Source: Rhodospirillales bacterium (lineage in GTDB: Bacteria > Pseudomonadota > Alphaproteobacteria > Rhodospirillales > Defluviicoccaceae). From it: a stretch of 64,000 bases of DNA. The notes below the pieces were generated by a model. It was not told where the DNA came from and searched no databases. It saw nothing but the letters and a program-made list of their open reading frames with translations. Positions 1 to 8,400 of this stretch are shown here, piece after piece. The number at the start of each line of letters is the position of its first letter. Within the stretch, counting starts at the first letter, position 1. The stretch is taken from contig JADJQT010000002.1 in the NCBI GenBank assembly GCA_016712595.1, forward strand, positions 558,001 to 622,000, in the 5' to 3' direction. The position numbers were made by a program, and so were the translations under genes.

Positions 1-965
1 TGCTCCCGTCCACGGGGTGACCGGCGGGTGGTCTGGCCCGCGACGACGCGCTGTGACCACCGGAAGCCCATCTCGTGGAAGTAGAGGTCGGCGTGCTCCG
101 GACTGATATGATGGAACACGCCGGCGACGGTACGGCGGACGCGGGAATTGAACCCCTCGACGGAATTGGCGTGGACCGTGCCGCGCGCATATTCGCGCTT
201 GGCATGCTGAACCGTATCGTGCGCTGCGAAGCTCTGGCCGACGGCGGCAAAGGTGCTCCACGCATCGCTCATCAGATGGGTCGCGGCCACGTCGATCTCC
301 TTCTCGAGGACTCGTTCGGTCTCGACGGCAGAGAGGTCGACCACCACCGAGGCCCGTGCGCCACCCGCGACCGTCCCGATCTCCGCGTCACGCGGTCGTT
401 CGACCACCGCGAGGACGCACGCCTTGGTCGTCCGCTTCTGGCCTTTCCGGCCACGGCCGACCGGCGGTGTGTCCCGCTGTTTGCGCGGACGGCCGCCAAG
501 ATAAAATTCGTCGATCTCGACCGTTCCCTCCAGCTGGGTCTCGCGCGCCATCATCAGCCGCAGGGCGTGCCCCATGCGCCAAGCCGTGGGTTGGCTCACG
601 CCGAGGGCCTCGGCCAGGCGCACCGACGACAGCCCCTTATCGGATTGCAGGGTCAGCCACAGCGCCTTCAACCAAGTGGCGAGCGGCAGCTTGGTAGAGT
701 GCAGCGGCGTTCGTGTCGTCACCGTGAACTGGAACCGGCAACTGCCGTTCGAGCACTGGTAGAGACCGGGTCTCGCCCGCCAATTCCCCATATCCCGCCC
801 GGCGAGCGCGATCGAACGTCGGTATCCACACGCCGGACAGACCCGCCCGGTCGGCCAGATCATGCTTTCCATCAGGCGGCGGCAGCGCTCCTCGTCGCTG
901 AACGCTCGCACCATGTCATCGACCGTCCTGATCCCAGCCAGCGTCGATCGAACCAAATCTGACAT
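1..965 (-). CDS. IS1595-family transposase, 3' end cut by window edge
   Basis: Reading the minus strand from an ATG at 965 gives an uninterrupted frame of about 321 codons that runs off the left edge, so the C-terminus is missing. Near residues 43-84 there is a zinc-ribbon pattern (CPAC, then a second cysteine pair in YQCSNGSC) of the kind found at the N-terminus of IS1595 transposases. A helix-turn-helix-like stretch (ALGVSQPTAWRMGH) follows. The DDE-type catalytic domain shows EIDEFYLGG, LMSDAWSTF and ANSVEGFNSR, which supply the acidic and asparagine residues typical of this family. The gene looks intact within the window. I could not locate the terminal inverted repeats. The family call is firm; the exact subgroup is not. 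Confidence 0.85.
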   Translation of the reverse strand, partial: MSDLVRSTLAGIRTVDDMVRAFSDEERCRRLMESMIWPTGRVCPACGYRRSIALAGRDMGNWRARPGLYQCSNGSCRFQFTVTTRTPLHSTKLPLATWLKALWLTLQSDKGLSSVRLAEALGVSQPTAWRMGHALRLMMARETQLEGTVEIDEFYLGGRPRKQRDTPPVGRGRKGQKRTTKACVLAVVERPRDAEIGTVAGGARASVVVDLSAVETERVLEKEIDVAATHLMSDAWSTFAAVGQSFAAHDTVQHAKREYARGTVHANSVEGFNSRVRRTVAGVFHHISPEHADLYFHEMGFRWSQRVVAGQTTRRSPRGRE

Positions 966-1242
966 CGCCACCACCCGACTATCCCGAACGTCACTAGAAT
1001 CAGCCAGAAAGCAGCTTTGTTCAACGATTTTGCTGCGTTTTGTTTGTAAACGCGGCGTTATCTTTAATGAACAAAAAGAGAACATAGCAAATGCGCCCGC
1101 CGCCGTCAACGCCCGTACGGCCATCGGCAAGAGGCTTGCTTGCGGACGGCGGCCGCCCCCGTCATCCCGTCAACCAGGGTTGTGGTGGAGCGGACTCCGA
1201 TTTTAGCGCCGGGGGCATGATTGGATCTGGGTCGGCTCCGTC

Positions 1243-1539
1243 GTGGTAGACGGAGAAGAAGCCGAGGCGGAGGCTCGATGCGGGCTGAAGGCGAAAATTG
1301 TCCAGGAGACGCTGCGGGAGCAGGCGGCGGTGGCGGATCTCGCGGTGCGCTATGAGGTCCACCCGAACCAGACCCATGCCTGGAAGCAGCAGCTGCTGGA
1401 CATCGCGGCCCGCGCCTTTAACCCCGGCGCCGGCATTGACGCGGACGAGGCGCGCGAGCGGGAGATCGAGAAGCTGCGCGCGAAGATCGGGCAGCGGAAA
1501 GTGGAGAACTCTTTTTTAGCGCGGAGGTCCGGACGATGA
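1243..1539 (+). pseudogene. IS3-family OrfA remnant (frameshifted N-terminus)
   Basis: The frame encodes a helix-turn-helix segment (KIVQETLREQAAVADLAVRY, then VHPNQTHAWK) and a heptad-like C-terminal helix (EIEKLRAKIGQRKVEN). This matches the small OrfA protein of IS3-family elements. The usual basic start of OrfA (KKPRRRLDA) is present at 1256-1282, but in the neighbouring frame, so the start has been frameshifted. No OrfB catalytic domain follows, so the element is not functional by itself. An OrfB tail fragment lies at 9487-9588 on the other strand; whether the two come from one element is unknown. Confidence 0.7.
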
Positions 1540-2106
1540 GGCCGCCGGACCCCGATGGCGGTGTGGCGCGACGGCATCCACGGCACTCTGCCCGGCAACG
1601 CCGTGGACATGACATTTCGTCTGGACGACGCTGCCGCGTCGCCCACACGCCCACCGCGACAACAACAGCAGCAGACGCCTCGAGTGGCGTGATCAAGGAG
1701 GTCGGAGCCGGCCACCCTTCCAATCAGGAACGATACTCCAGTGGTCCCACCAAAGGGGTCCACTTCAGCTGGGCTAACTCGTGATGACTTCGATAGAAAC
1801 GCGATTGTATCACTCGCCATCGGCCCGACCGATTCGCCGAAAGTGTTCCCGGCCGTGCGACCGCCACTCGATCGCGAGCTTGCGCTGCTCGGGAAGGAAC
1901 GATGGCGCGTGCATCAACATATGCCGCTGGCCGTCCCGATGAGCATGCTCATGCGTGCGCTTGCACCTTTGAGTTGTCGCGTTCTCGAACGTCACGGTCG
2001 TCAAAGCATGTCGGGAAACGATCGTCGATCGCTGGGAAGTGGCAAGGTGCGGCCTCCGCCGGAGCCGGGTCTCGCGCCAGGGACCGTGATCGTATAGCGT
2101 TGCGGC
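1540..2106. other. No gene recognised (IS-adjacent spacer)
   Basis: This stretch between the OrfA remnant and the ELM1-family gene contains only short overlapping frames on both strands, with no recognisable domain and no convincing ribosome binding site. The longest frame (1741-2097, plus) has an atypical composition and no family resemblance that I can see. It is probably a scar of IS insertion plus the promoter region of the downstream gene. Confidence 0.5.
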
Positions 2107-3279
2107 ATGACTTCGATCGTGGCTTTCAGTCCGGCCACAGCGGCGTCGCCGGAGATTCCGGCCGACGCGCCGCTGGTGTGGCTTCTCATGGGGCACAAGG
2201 CCGGCGACAACGCTCAGGTCCTGGCGCTGGCCGAAGCACTCGACTGGCCGTTCGAGATCAAGCAGTTCGTCTACCGGCGTTGGGAAGCTCTTCCGAACCT
2301 GACACTGGGCGCCACTATGGCGGGAATCAGGGTGGAGGGATCGAGCCACCTCCAGCCGCCATGGCCGGCGCTCGTCATCTCTGCCGGGCGCCGCAACGAG
2401 CCAATCGCGCGCTGGATCAGAAAACGGGCGAGCGCCGAAGGTCGTCGGGTGCGGCTTGTCCATCTCGGCCGTCCGTGGAGCCCGCTGCATTGCTTCGACC
2501 TGATCGTAACGACGCCGCAGTACCGGCTGCCGGACCGGGAGAACATTCTGCAGAACCAGGCGCCGCTACACCGCGTCACCCCGCGCCGCTTGCAGGAGTC
2601 GACGACCGAGTGGGCACCCCGCTTCGCGCACCTACCGCGTCCCTGGATCACCGTGCTCATCGGCGGTGGGATCACCCCGCACGTCTTTGACCACGAGACG
2701 GCGGCGAGGTTGGCCGCCGGAGCTTCCGCCCTGGCCGGCCCCTCTGGCGGTTCCGTCCTGGTCTCCACCAGCCCGCGAACGCCGGCCCCGACGATCGACA
2801 CCCTCTGCGCCGGGTTGACGGTGCCGTCCTATATCTTCCGCTGGAGCAAGGAGGCCGCCGAGAATCCCTTCTACGGGATGCTGGCGGTGGCCGACGCCCT
2901 TATCGTCACCGGCGACAGCATGTCGATGCTGGCGGAAGCCTGCGCGACCGGCCGGCCGGTCCACCTCTTCGATCTCGGTACGGGCGCGCAGAGCATGCGC
3001 TCCACCGCCGCTGCCTCCGCGCCATCGCCCGTCGGACCGCGGAACGTGGCCGTGCGCATCGAGACCGCCCTGCTCCGACTGGTGAAACGGCTGACGCCGC
3101 GGCGCCTGAGCCGGGACATCAGTGCCATTCATCGTCATTTCGTCGATGCCGGCGCCGCCGTCTGGCTCGGCGATCCGTTCCCGGCGCGGAGTTCACTGCC
3201 CGATTTCGACGGTCTCGCGAGCGCGGTCGCGCGCGTCCGCGCCTTGTTCGCGCACCGGGACTTCGAGGGCGTCGACTGA
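2107..3279 (+). CDS. ELM1/DUF1022-family protein (mitochondrial-fission ELM1-like)
   Basis: The product is 390 residues and resembles the ELM1 (DUF1022) family, found in many alphaproteobacteria and in plants, where ELM1 helps recruit dynamin to mitochondria. The bacterial proteins look like GT-B-fold sugar-transferase relatives, and their substrate is not established. Visible family signatures are VWLLMGHKAGDNAQ near the N-terminus, the IGGG stretch (VLIGGGITPHVF), and a C-terminal block with VTGDSMSMLAEACATGRPV that resembles the donor-binding end of GT-B enzymes. The ATG at 2107 is the only start preceding the conserved N-terminal block. The gene stands alone on the plus strand, with IS debris upstream and a decayed gene downstream. 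Confidence 0.82.
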   Translation: MTSIVAFSPATAASPEIPADAPLVWLLMGHKAGDNAQVLALAEALDWPFEIKQFVYRRWEALPNLTLGATMAGIRVEGSSHLQPPWPALVISAGRRNEPIARWIRKRASAEGRRVRLVHLGRPWSPLHCFDLIVTTPQYRLPDRENILQNQAPLHRVTPRRLQESTTEWAPRFAHLPRPWITVLIGGGITPHVFDHETAARLAAGASALAGPSGGSVLVSTSPRTPAPTIDTLCAGLTVPSYIFRWSKEAAENPFYGMLAVADALIVTGDSMSMLAEACATGRPVHLFDLGTGAQSMRSTAAASAPSPVGPRNVAVRIETALLRLVKRLTPRRLSRDISAIHRHFVDAGAAVWLGDPFPARSSLPDFDGLASAVARVRALFAHRDFEGVD

Positions 3280-3307
3280 CCAACCTGTTCCCCGTTCCGC
3301 TGCCGAT

Positions 3308-3643
3308 CCGGCTGCGAACCGTTCTGATGCCATTTTGTTGGGCGTCTTGCCAGTCAGTTTGGTGGTCGCGACCATCGGCAATGGCGTAGCGCTTCTGGGC
3401 GCCGAACATCCGTCTCTTTCCACGCAGATGATCATTCAACCGTGAGACTTCGCGCCGGTGCTCGGCCTCGCGGTTCTCGCGATTCTGCCGCCTCTGATCA
3501 GGAAAGTACGCGAAGCTTCGCGTCGATGAGGCGGCAAGGCGCGCGGTTCGGCATTGTTCGGCCCGAGTGCCGCCTTCATGTCGGCCGTCTGCATCGCCGC
3601 CGCCGTCATCTTCTGGCTCAATCAATCAGTCCCCAACCTAAGC
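3308..3643 (+). pseudogene. Decayed integral membrane protein fragment
   Basis: One plus-strand frame carries hydrophobic, membrane-protein-like segments (ILLGVLPVSLVVATIGNGVA, then FAPVLGLAVLAILPPLI, then AAFMSAVCIAAAVIFWL). They are interrupted by in-frame stops at 3443-3445 and 3524-3526. Because all three segments remain in one frame, this looks like a transporter gene killed by nonsense mutations rather than chance. The last segment resembles a terminal helix of an MFS permease, but I cannot name the family with confidence. It sits between the ELM1-family gene and the convergent malonyl-CoA decarboxylase gene. Confidence 0.4.
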
Positions 3644-4978
3644 TCATTCCAGCAGTTGGCTGACTGCCGGCGAGGCGACGATGGTACCCGAAGTGGCGAA
3701 GGCCTCGTGGTTGCGCTCGATGTCCGCACGGTCGTAGAGGTAGTTGACCATCAATCCGGCCGCCTGCTGCAGGCCCTTCGGCGAAACGTCGCCAAGCCAG
3801 TTGATCCGCTCCAGGCGGGCGCCGTTGCGCAAGTGGAAGCGCGCGACCGGATCGACGGGCTCGCCCCGCGCCGTCTTGGCTCTCAGGAAGTAATGCGCGG
3901 CAAGCGGCAACAGGCGCTCCTTCAACGACGAGGCAACCTCCTTGTCGGCAAACCACTTTGGGCTCTCCAGCGCTGCTCTGTCTTCGGCGGTCAATCTCGA
4001 CGCCGCCACCTCGGCGCCGGACTTTCCGAGCCAGGACATGAACGCGGGGACGGGCGAGAGGGTGACGAAAGTCCTGATCTGAGGCAGATCCCGGGCCAGT
4101 TCCTCGACCACCTGCTTGATCAGGAAATGGCCGAACGAGATCCCCTGCAGCCCCGCCTGGCAGTTCGAGATCGAGTAGAAGGCTGCAGTATCGGCCTGAT
4201 CGGGCGACGCCTCCTGTCGGGACGGATCCAAGATCGGGCCGATGGCATCGGGAATTCCCCGGGTGAGCGCAACCTGGACGAAGATGAGCGGCTCGTCGAC
4301 GAGGGCGGGATGGAAGAAGGCATAGCAACGCCGATCCGGTGGGTCGATACGACTGCGGAGTTCGCGCCAGCCGTTGATTTCGTGAACAGCCTCGTACTGG
4401 ATGATTTTTTCGAGAACCACCGCCGGCATCGTCCAGTCGATCCGCTTGACCACGAGAAAGCCGCGGTTGAACCAGGACGAAAACAAATGGGCAAAATCGG
4501 TGTCGACGACGCCAAGCGCTGGATCACCCTTGAGGCGCCTCAGGAGATCTTCGCGCATGGCAACCAGCATTGCCGTGCCGCCACCAGCGAGGTTCAGGCG
4601 GCGGATGAGTTCCTGCCGGCGCGGCTCGGCGGCTTCGTGCAACGCATGCGCGGCGTTATCCGATGGATCGTCCTGGAAGGATCGGATCGCCTGATCGAGC
4701 CGGTCGCGGGCCGGACCGAACCGCGACAGCAGGCCTGCAAAGAACGCCGTCTTCGCTTCGCCGTCGAGATCGCGATAGGCGGCGAGAAAATCTCGCGCGA
4801 GGGCCACGCCCGACGCTTCGCCGCGATCCGAGAGAAGCGAGTCCGCCAGCCGGAGCAGGTCCTGTGGCCCGGCGCCGCTCCCTTTCGGGAGGCGCGCCGC
4901 TTGAGCGCGCTCCCGTTTCGTGACGGTCGAGAGGATCCGGTCAAGAAAGGGCAGGTTCAATGAGGGGCTCCACTGCAT
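3644..4978 (-). CDS. Malonyl-CoA decarboxylase
   Basis: The 444-residue product belongs to the malonyl-CoA decarboxylase family (MCD, MatA/MlyCD type), which converts malonyl-CoA to acetyl-CoA and CO2. It has the helical N-terminal domain (about residues 1-160) and then the GNAT-like catalytic domain. Family blocks visible there include CYAFFHPALVDEPLIFVQVA, FYSISNCQAGLQGISFGHFL and the C-terminal NYLYDRADIERNHEAF. Length is normal for bacterial MCDs. The ATG at 4978 is preceded by AAAGGA at suitable spacing. It is the last gene of the minus-strand set madL-madM-mdcA-MCD and lies 21 nt after mdcA, so it is probably cotranscribed with it. It would supply the decarboxylation step of malonate catabolism. 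Confidence 0.93.
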   Translation of the reverse strand: MQWSPSLNLPFLDRILSTVTKRERAQAARLPKGSGAGPQDLLRLADSLLSDRGEASGVALARDFLAAYRDLDGEAKTAFFAGLLSRFGPARDRLDQAIRSFQDDPSDNAAHALHEAAEPRRQELIRRLNLAGGGTAMLVAMREDLLRRLKGDPALGVVDTDFAHLFSSWFNRGFLVVKRIDWTMPAVVLEKIIQYEAVHEINGWRELRSRIDPPDRRCYAFFHPALVDEPLIFVQVALTRGIPDAIGPILDPSRQEASPDQADTAAFYSISNCQAGLQGISFGHFLIKQVVEELARDLPQIRTFVTLSPVPAFMSWLGKSGAEVAASRLTAEDRAALESPKWFADKEVASSLKERLLPLAAHYFLRAKTARGEPVDPVARFHLRNGARLERINWLGDVSPKGLQQAAGLMVNYLYDRADIERNHEAFATSGTIVASPAVSQLLE

Positions 4979-4999
4979 GACTTCTGTCCTTTCGATGAG

Positions 5000-6643
5000 T
5001 TAATTCACAAAGCGGCTGGGCGGGCTGTAGAGCCCGTGGGACGCATCGACGAGATCGCCGATCGACTGGGCGGCGAGCAGGGTCCGGTTCGCTTGCTTTG
5101 GATCGATGTCGAGATCCTCGGCGCGGAGGATGGCGCCCCGTTCGCGCAGGGTGGCGACGGTCGGCTGGTGGTGCCGCTGCCCGATGGGTGTGTTGCCGGC
5201 GACGCCGCGAAGCGCCTGCTCGCGCTCGTGGGCGTTTCGGCACAACAACAGGTTGGCGATGCCTTCCTCGGTGACCACGTGGGTCACGTCATCGCCGTAG
5301 ATCATGATTGGCGGATTGTGCACGCCCATCTTTTCCGCCACGTCCCAGGCATCGAGACGTTCGACGAAGGCGGATTGACCCTTGTTGTTGACGAGGCGGA
5401 CCATCTGGACGACCAGCTTGCGGCCACGTGGAACGGCGAAGTCCGCGCGCGCCTGTTCTCCGGCTTTCAGCCATGCCGGACTTTCATGGCGCCGGCCGCG
5501 GGCGTCCGAGCCCATGTTCGGAGCGCCGCCGAAGCCGGCGATGCGGCCGTGGGTTGCGGTCGAGCTGTTGCCCTGCAGATCCATCTGCAGCGTGGCGCCG
5601 ATGAACAGGTCGCAGGCATAAAGTCCAGCGGCTTGCGAGAAGGCCCGGTTCGAGCGCAGCGAGCCATCGGGGCCGGTGAAGAAGATGTCTGGGCGGGCCC
5701 TGACGTACTGTTCCATGCCCACTTCCGAGCCGAAGCAATGGACCGCCTCAACGAAGCCGGCTTCGATCGCCGGGATCAGCGTCGGGTGTGGATTGAGCGC
5801 CCAGTGGGTGCAGATCTTGCCCTTCAGCCCGAGGCCGGCAGCAAAGGTCGGCAGCAACAGTTCGATCGCCGCGGTATCGAAGCCGATGCCATGGTTCAAA
5901 CTGGTCACGCCGTAGGCGGCGTAAATGCCCTTGATGACCATCATCGCCATCAGCACCTGGGTATCGGTGATCTTGGCCGGATCACGGGTGAACAGCGGCT
6001 CGACATGATTGGGGCGTGGCGCGGCGACGACGAAATCAACCCAGTCGCCGGGAATGTCGACGCGCGGCAGGGACTCGCGGATTTCGTTGACCTGGGCAAT
6101 GACGATCCCGCCCTTGAACGCCGTCGCCTCGGCGATGACCGGCGTCTCCTCAGTATTGGGGCCGGTATAGAGATTGCCTGACGCATCGGCGGCTTGCGCG
6201 GCGATGAGCGCCACGTTGGGGGTCAGATCGAGGAAATAGCGGGCGTAGAGCTCCAGGTAGGTATGGATGGCGTTGATGCGGATTTTCTGCTGCGTCACCA
6301 GGCTCGCCAGCTCGGCGCTTTGCGGCCCGGAGAACGAGAAGTCGATCTCCCTGGCAATCCCTTTGGCGAACAGCGCGACGTGCGAGGGCAGCGAGACCGC
6401 CGACTGCAGCATGTGGAGATCGTGAATGATCTGCGGATCGACGCTCGCCAGCGACTCGGCGAGAAAATCGGCCTGCTTCTGGTTATTACCCTCGAGACAG
6501 ACCCGATCGCCCGGGCGGATCACCCGTTCGAGCAGGGCGATGGTGTCGGAGGCAGACACGACCTTATTGCGGGCAATGGCGTCTGCCTGGGTGAGGCGGC
6601 CGGCTTTGTCGGTAACTCGTGAATTCACAGAAGAGATCAGCAT
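5000..6643 (-). CDS. mdcA: MdcA-type malonate CoA-transferase (malonate decarboxylase alpha subunit)
   Basis: The product is 547 residues and matches MdcA, the alpha subunit of malonate decarboxylase, a CoA/acyl-carrier transferase. Diagnostic blocks are GDRVCLEGNNQKQADFLAES near the N-terminus, LYTGPNTEETPVIAEATAFK, and GIGFDTAAIELLLPTFA. The start is set at the ATG at 6643, which has GGGAG about 8 nt upstream; a longer frame extends to 6793 but is not MdcA-like. In classical loci MdcA acts on a dedicated acyl-carrier subunit with MdcB-E and MdcG/H. None of those genes is seen here, and malonyl-CoA decarboxylase follows directly. I infer that this MdcA transfers CoA from acetyl-CoA to malonate. 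Confidence 0.93.
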   Translation of the reverse strand: MLISSVNSRVTDKAGRLTQADAIARNKVVSASDTIALLERVIRPGDRVCLEGNNQKQADFLAESLASVDPQIIHDLHMLQSAVSLPSHVALFAKGIAREIDFSFSGPQSAELASLVTQQKIRINAIHTYLELYARYFLDLTPNVALIAAQAADASGNLYTGPNTEETPVIAEATAFKGGIVIAQVNEIRESLPRVDIPGDWVDFVVAAPRPNHVEPLFTRDPAKITDTQVLMAMMVIKGIYAAYGVTSLNHGIGFDTAAIELLLPTFAAGLGLKGKICTHWALNPHPTLIPAIEAGFVEAVHCFGSEVGMEQYVRARPDIFFTGPDGSLRSNRAFSQAAGLYACDLFIGATLQMDLQGNSSTATHGRIAGFGGAPNMGSDARGRRHESPAWLKAGEQARADFAVPRGRKLVVQMVRLVNNKGQSAFVERLDAWDVAEKMGVHNPPIMIYGDDVTHVVTEEGIANLLLCRNAHEREQALRGVAGNTPIGQRHHQPTVATLRERGAILRAEDLDIDPKQANRTLLAAQSIGDLVDASHGLYSPPSRFVN

Positions 6644-6813
6644 CGAAGCACTCCCGAATTTCTGCTGTGGCGACGATGACGCGGAGTCAACTTGCCTGCG
6701 GGCAGGCGCGCCGTCCGTGCGCCTGCAAGTCGTGGTTTCCTCTTGGCGTGGGATGGTCGGGCAGACCGAACCCGGAACCGCGGCGTGCTCCACAGCTCCG
6801 GGCTGAGCCGGCG

Positions 6814-7578
6814 CTATCCGACCAAAGCCCGGATTGCGAGAAAGAGGACGGATGGACCCAAGAGGCAGCCGAGACCGGTGTAGAAGGTCGCGGTCATCGC
6901 GCCGTAGGGAACGAGCTTGGGATCGGTTGCCGCGAGGCCACCGGCGACGCCGCTGGTGGTGCCCATGAGGCCGCCGTAGACCATCGCCGAGCGGGGGTTA
7001 TCGAGGCCGATGTATCGGGCGACAAGCGGCGTGCCGGTCATCACCAGGACCGATTTGACCAGCCCGGCGGCGACGCTGAGTGCAATCAGCTCGGAGCTGG
7101 CGCCGATGGCGGCTCCGGTCACCGGCCCGACGATATAGGTCGCGGCTCCGGCGCCGATCGTTGTCAGACTGACGGCGTCGGTGTAGCCGAATGCCACGGC
7201 GACCAGGGCACCGACCACAAAGGAAACGAGCACCCCTGCAAAGAGGGAGATGACGCCGCTCATCCCGGCTTTCTTGATTTCAGAGAAGCTGACGCCGAAG
7301 GCGGTCGAGACGATGGCGAAATCGCGGAGCATCGCCCCGCCCATCAGCCCGATTCCGGCGAATATCGGAACGTCGGCCAGACCTTTTGTCCCGCCCGCCA
7401 TCAGGCCACCGGCGTAGGCGAGGACGAGACCCAGGAGAATGGCGATCGCCGAGCCATGAATTCGGCCGCTGGTCAGTTTGGTGGAGACGACGTACGAGAA
7501 CCAAACCGTGGCGCCCACGACCGCAAACGCTGCGACGAGGCCATTCTTGGTCAAAAGACTTATGGCTGCATCGATCAT
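6814..7578 (-). CDS. madM: Malonate transporter subunit MadM
   Basis: The 254-residue, very hydrophobic protein matches MadM, the larger subunit of the two-component MadLM malonate (proton or sodium symport) carrier. About seven or eight transmembrane stretches are visible, including LVAAFAVVGATVWFSYVV and SAIAILLGLVLAYAGGLMAG, and there are glycine-rich loops such as GAGAATYIVGPVTGAAIG. I chose the ATG at 7578 because it gives the family-typical N-terminus; the same frame extends upstream to 7941 without MadM character. It begins 5 nt after the madL stop, consistent with translational coupling. It lies upstream of mdcA with a gap of about 170 nt. Confidence 0.93.
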   Translation of the reverse strand: MIDAAISLLTKNGLVAAFAVVGATVWFSYVVSTKLTSGRIHGSAIAILLGLVLAYAGGLMAGGTKGLADVPIFAGIGLMGGAMLRDFAIVSTAFGVSFSEIKKAGMSGVISLFAGVLVSFVVGALVAVAFGYTDAVSLTTIGAGAATYIVGPVTGAAIGASSELIALSVAAGLVKSVLVMTGTPLVARYIGLDNPRSAMVYGGLMGTTSGVAGGLAATDPKLVPYGAMTATFYTGLGCLLGPSVLFLAIRALVG

Positions 7579-7583
7579 GGTGG

Positions 7584-7973
7584 CTATTTCACCTCCTCGA
7601 CCACGGGAACATCGACGTTGCTGGAACCCATCCGGCTGAGGACGGGAACCAGCGCGAAACTTGCCGCGACAGCAAGGACGCCGGCCAAGAGCGCGACCGG
7701 TCCCGCGCCGATGGCGGCGACGACGTTCTGCTGCGCAGCCATGGCCACGACGATGGGGATGTACATCGCGCTCCAGAAGGCGACGCCCTGCTGCGAGCAG
7801 ACGCTCAGCTTCAGGTCCTTCTTCAACCGATCGGTCACCAGGATCAGCAGCAGCATGGCGAAGCCGACACCGCCGACGTTGGCCTTGATGCCGAGCAGAA
7901 GGCCCAGAGCATCGCCGGCGAAAAGGCCGGTGAGGAAGCACGCCGCCAAAATGGCGACACCATAGATAACCAT
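7584..7973 (-). CDS. madL: Malonate transporter subunit MadL
   Basis: The 129-residue product matches MadL, the small partner of MadM. It has about four transmembrane segments (VAILAACFLTGLFAGDALGL, then VGFAMLLLILVTDRLKK, two more before the C-terminus) and the family block KANVGGVGFAMLLLIL. The ATG at 7973 is preceded by GGAGG at good spacing, which rules out the longer frame to 8033. It is the first gene of the minus-strand malonate operon. The promoter must lie in 7974-8400, where two palindromes suited to a MatR/MdcY-type regulator are found. Confidence 0.92.
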   Translation of the reverse strand: MVIYGVAILAACFLTGLFAGDALGLLLGIKANVGGVGFAMLLLILVTDRLKKDLKLSVCSQQGVAFWSAMYIPIVVAMAAQQNVVAAIGAGPVALLAGVLAVAASFALVPVLSRMGSSNVDVPVVEEVK

Positions 7974-8202
7974 CACCGCCCTCCTCCGGCAGAAATCAGC
8001 AGGCGGGAACGATACGCACACGGGACTATGCAACCGTGCGTGGCGGCGATGGACTGTGCTTGGGGCTGTTCGTCCGGCCCATTAATCAGGCGGCACCCCG
8101 CGAATAGCGGAATCATTTCGACTTCTCCTCGAACGTGACGGGGCACCGCATGCATTCTTGTTTCGCGAGGCGTTTGGCTGCGGCGCCCTCTCCCTATGCA
8201 TA

Positions 8203-8216
8203 CCAGGTATACGAAT
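8203..8216. promoter_or_regulatory. Second, degenerate GTATAC-centred operator box
   Basis: A GTATAC core at 8207-8212 is flanked by partly symmetric bases. Its centre is 33 bp, about three helical turns, from the centre of the stronger box at 8236-8249. That spacing would place two regulator dimers on the same DNA face. It is weaker than the main box and could be chance. Confidence 0.45.
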
Positions 8217-8235
8217 TTGGATATTGCGTCAACAA

Positions 8236-8249
8236 TCTTGTATACAAGA
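8236..8249. promoter_or_regulatory. Perfect 14-bp palindrome, likely operator for the GntR regulator
   Basis: TCTTGTATACAAGA is a perfect palindrome in the divergent region between madL and the GntR-family gene. From memory, MatR of Rhizobium and MdcY of Acinetobacter, both GntR/FCD regulators of malonate genes, bind sites with a TTGTATACAA-like core. The match in sequence and location makes this a strong operator candidate. Direct binding by the adjacent regulator is inferred. Confidence 0.75.
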
Positions 8250-8400
8250 AATGCGTTTGAAGATTTTTTGTTCTGGAAAAGGTATGCGCAACCGCGTGCT
8301 GGGGATTATCACTTAGCGCTAGGCGTGCTATATCCAATTTGTCGAATGGACGCCCCCGATCGATACCGCACCAATCACGACAGGGGCGCATAGAGGTGTC

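Noticed and set aside
3554..4963. Long plus-strand open frame opposite the malonyl-CoA decarboxylase gene
   Set aside because: It is the antisense shadow of a well-supported gene; its residues show no domain and high GC keeps the frame open.
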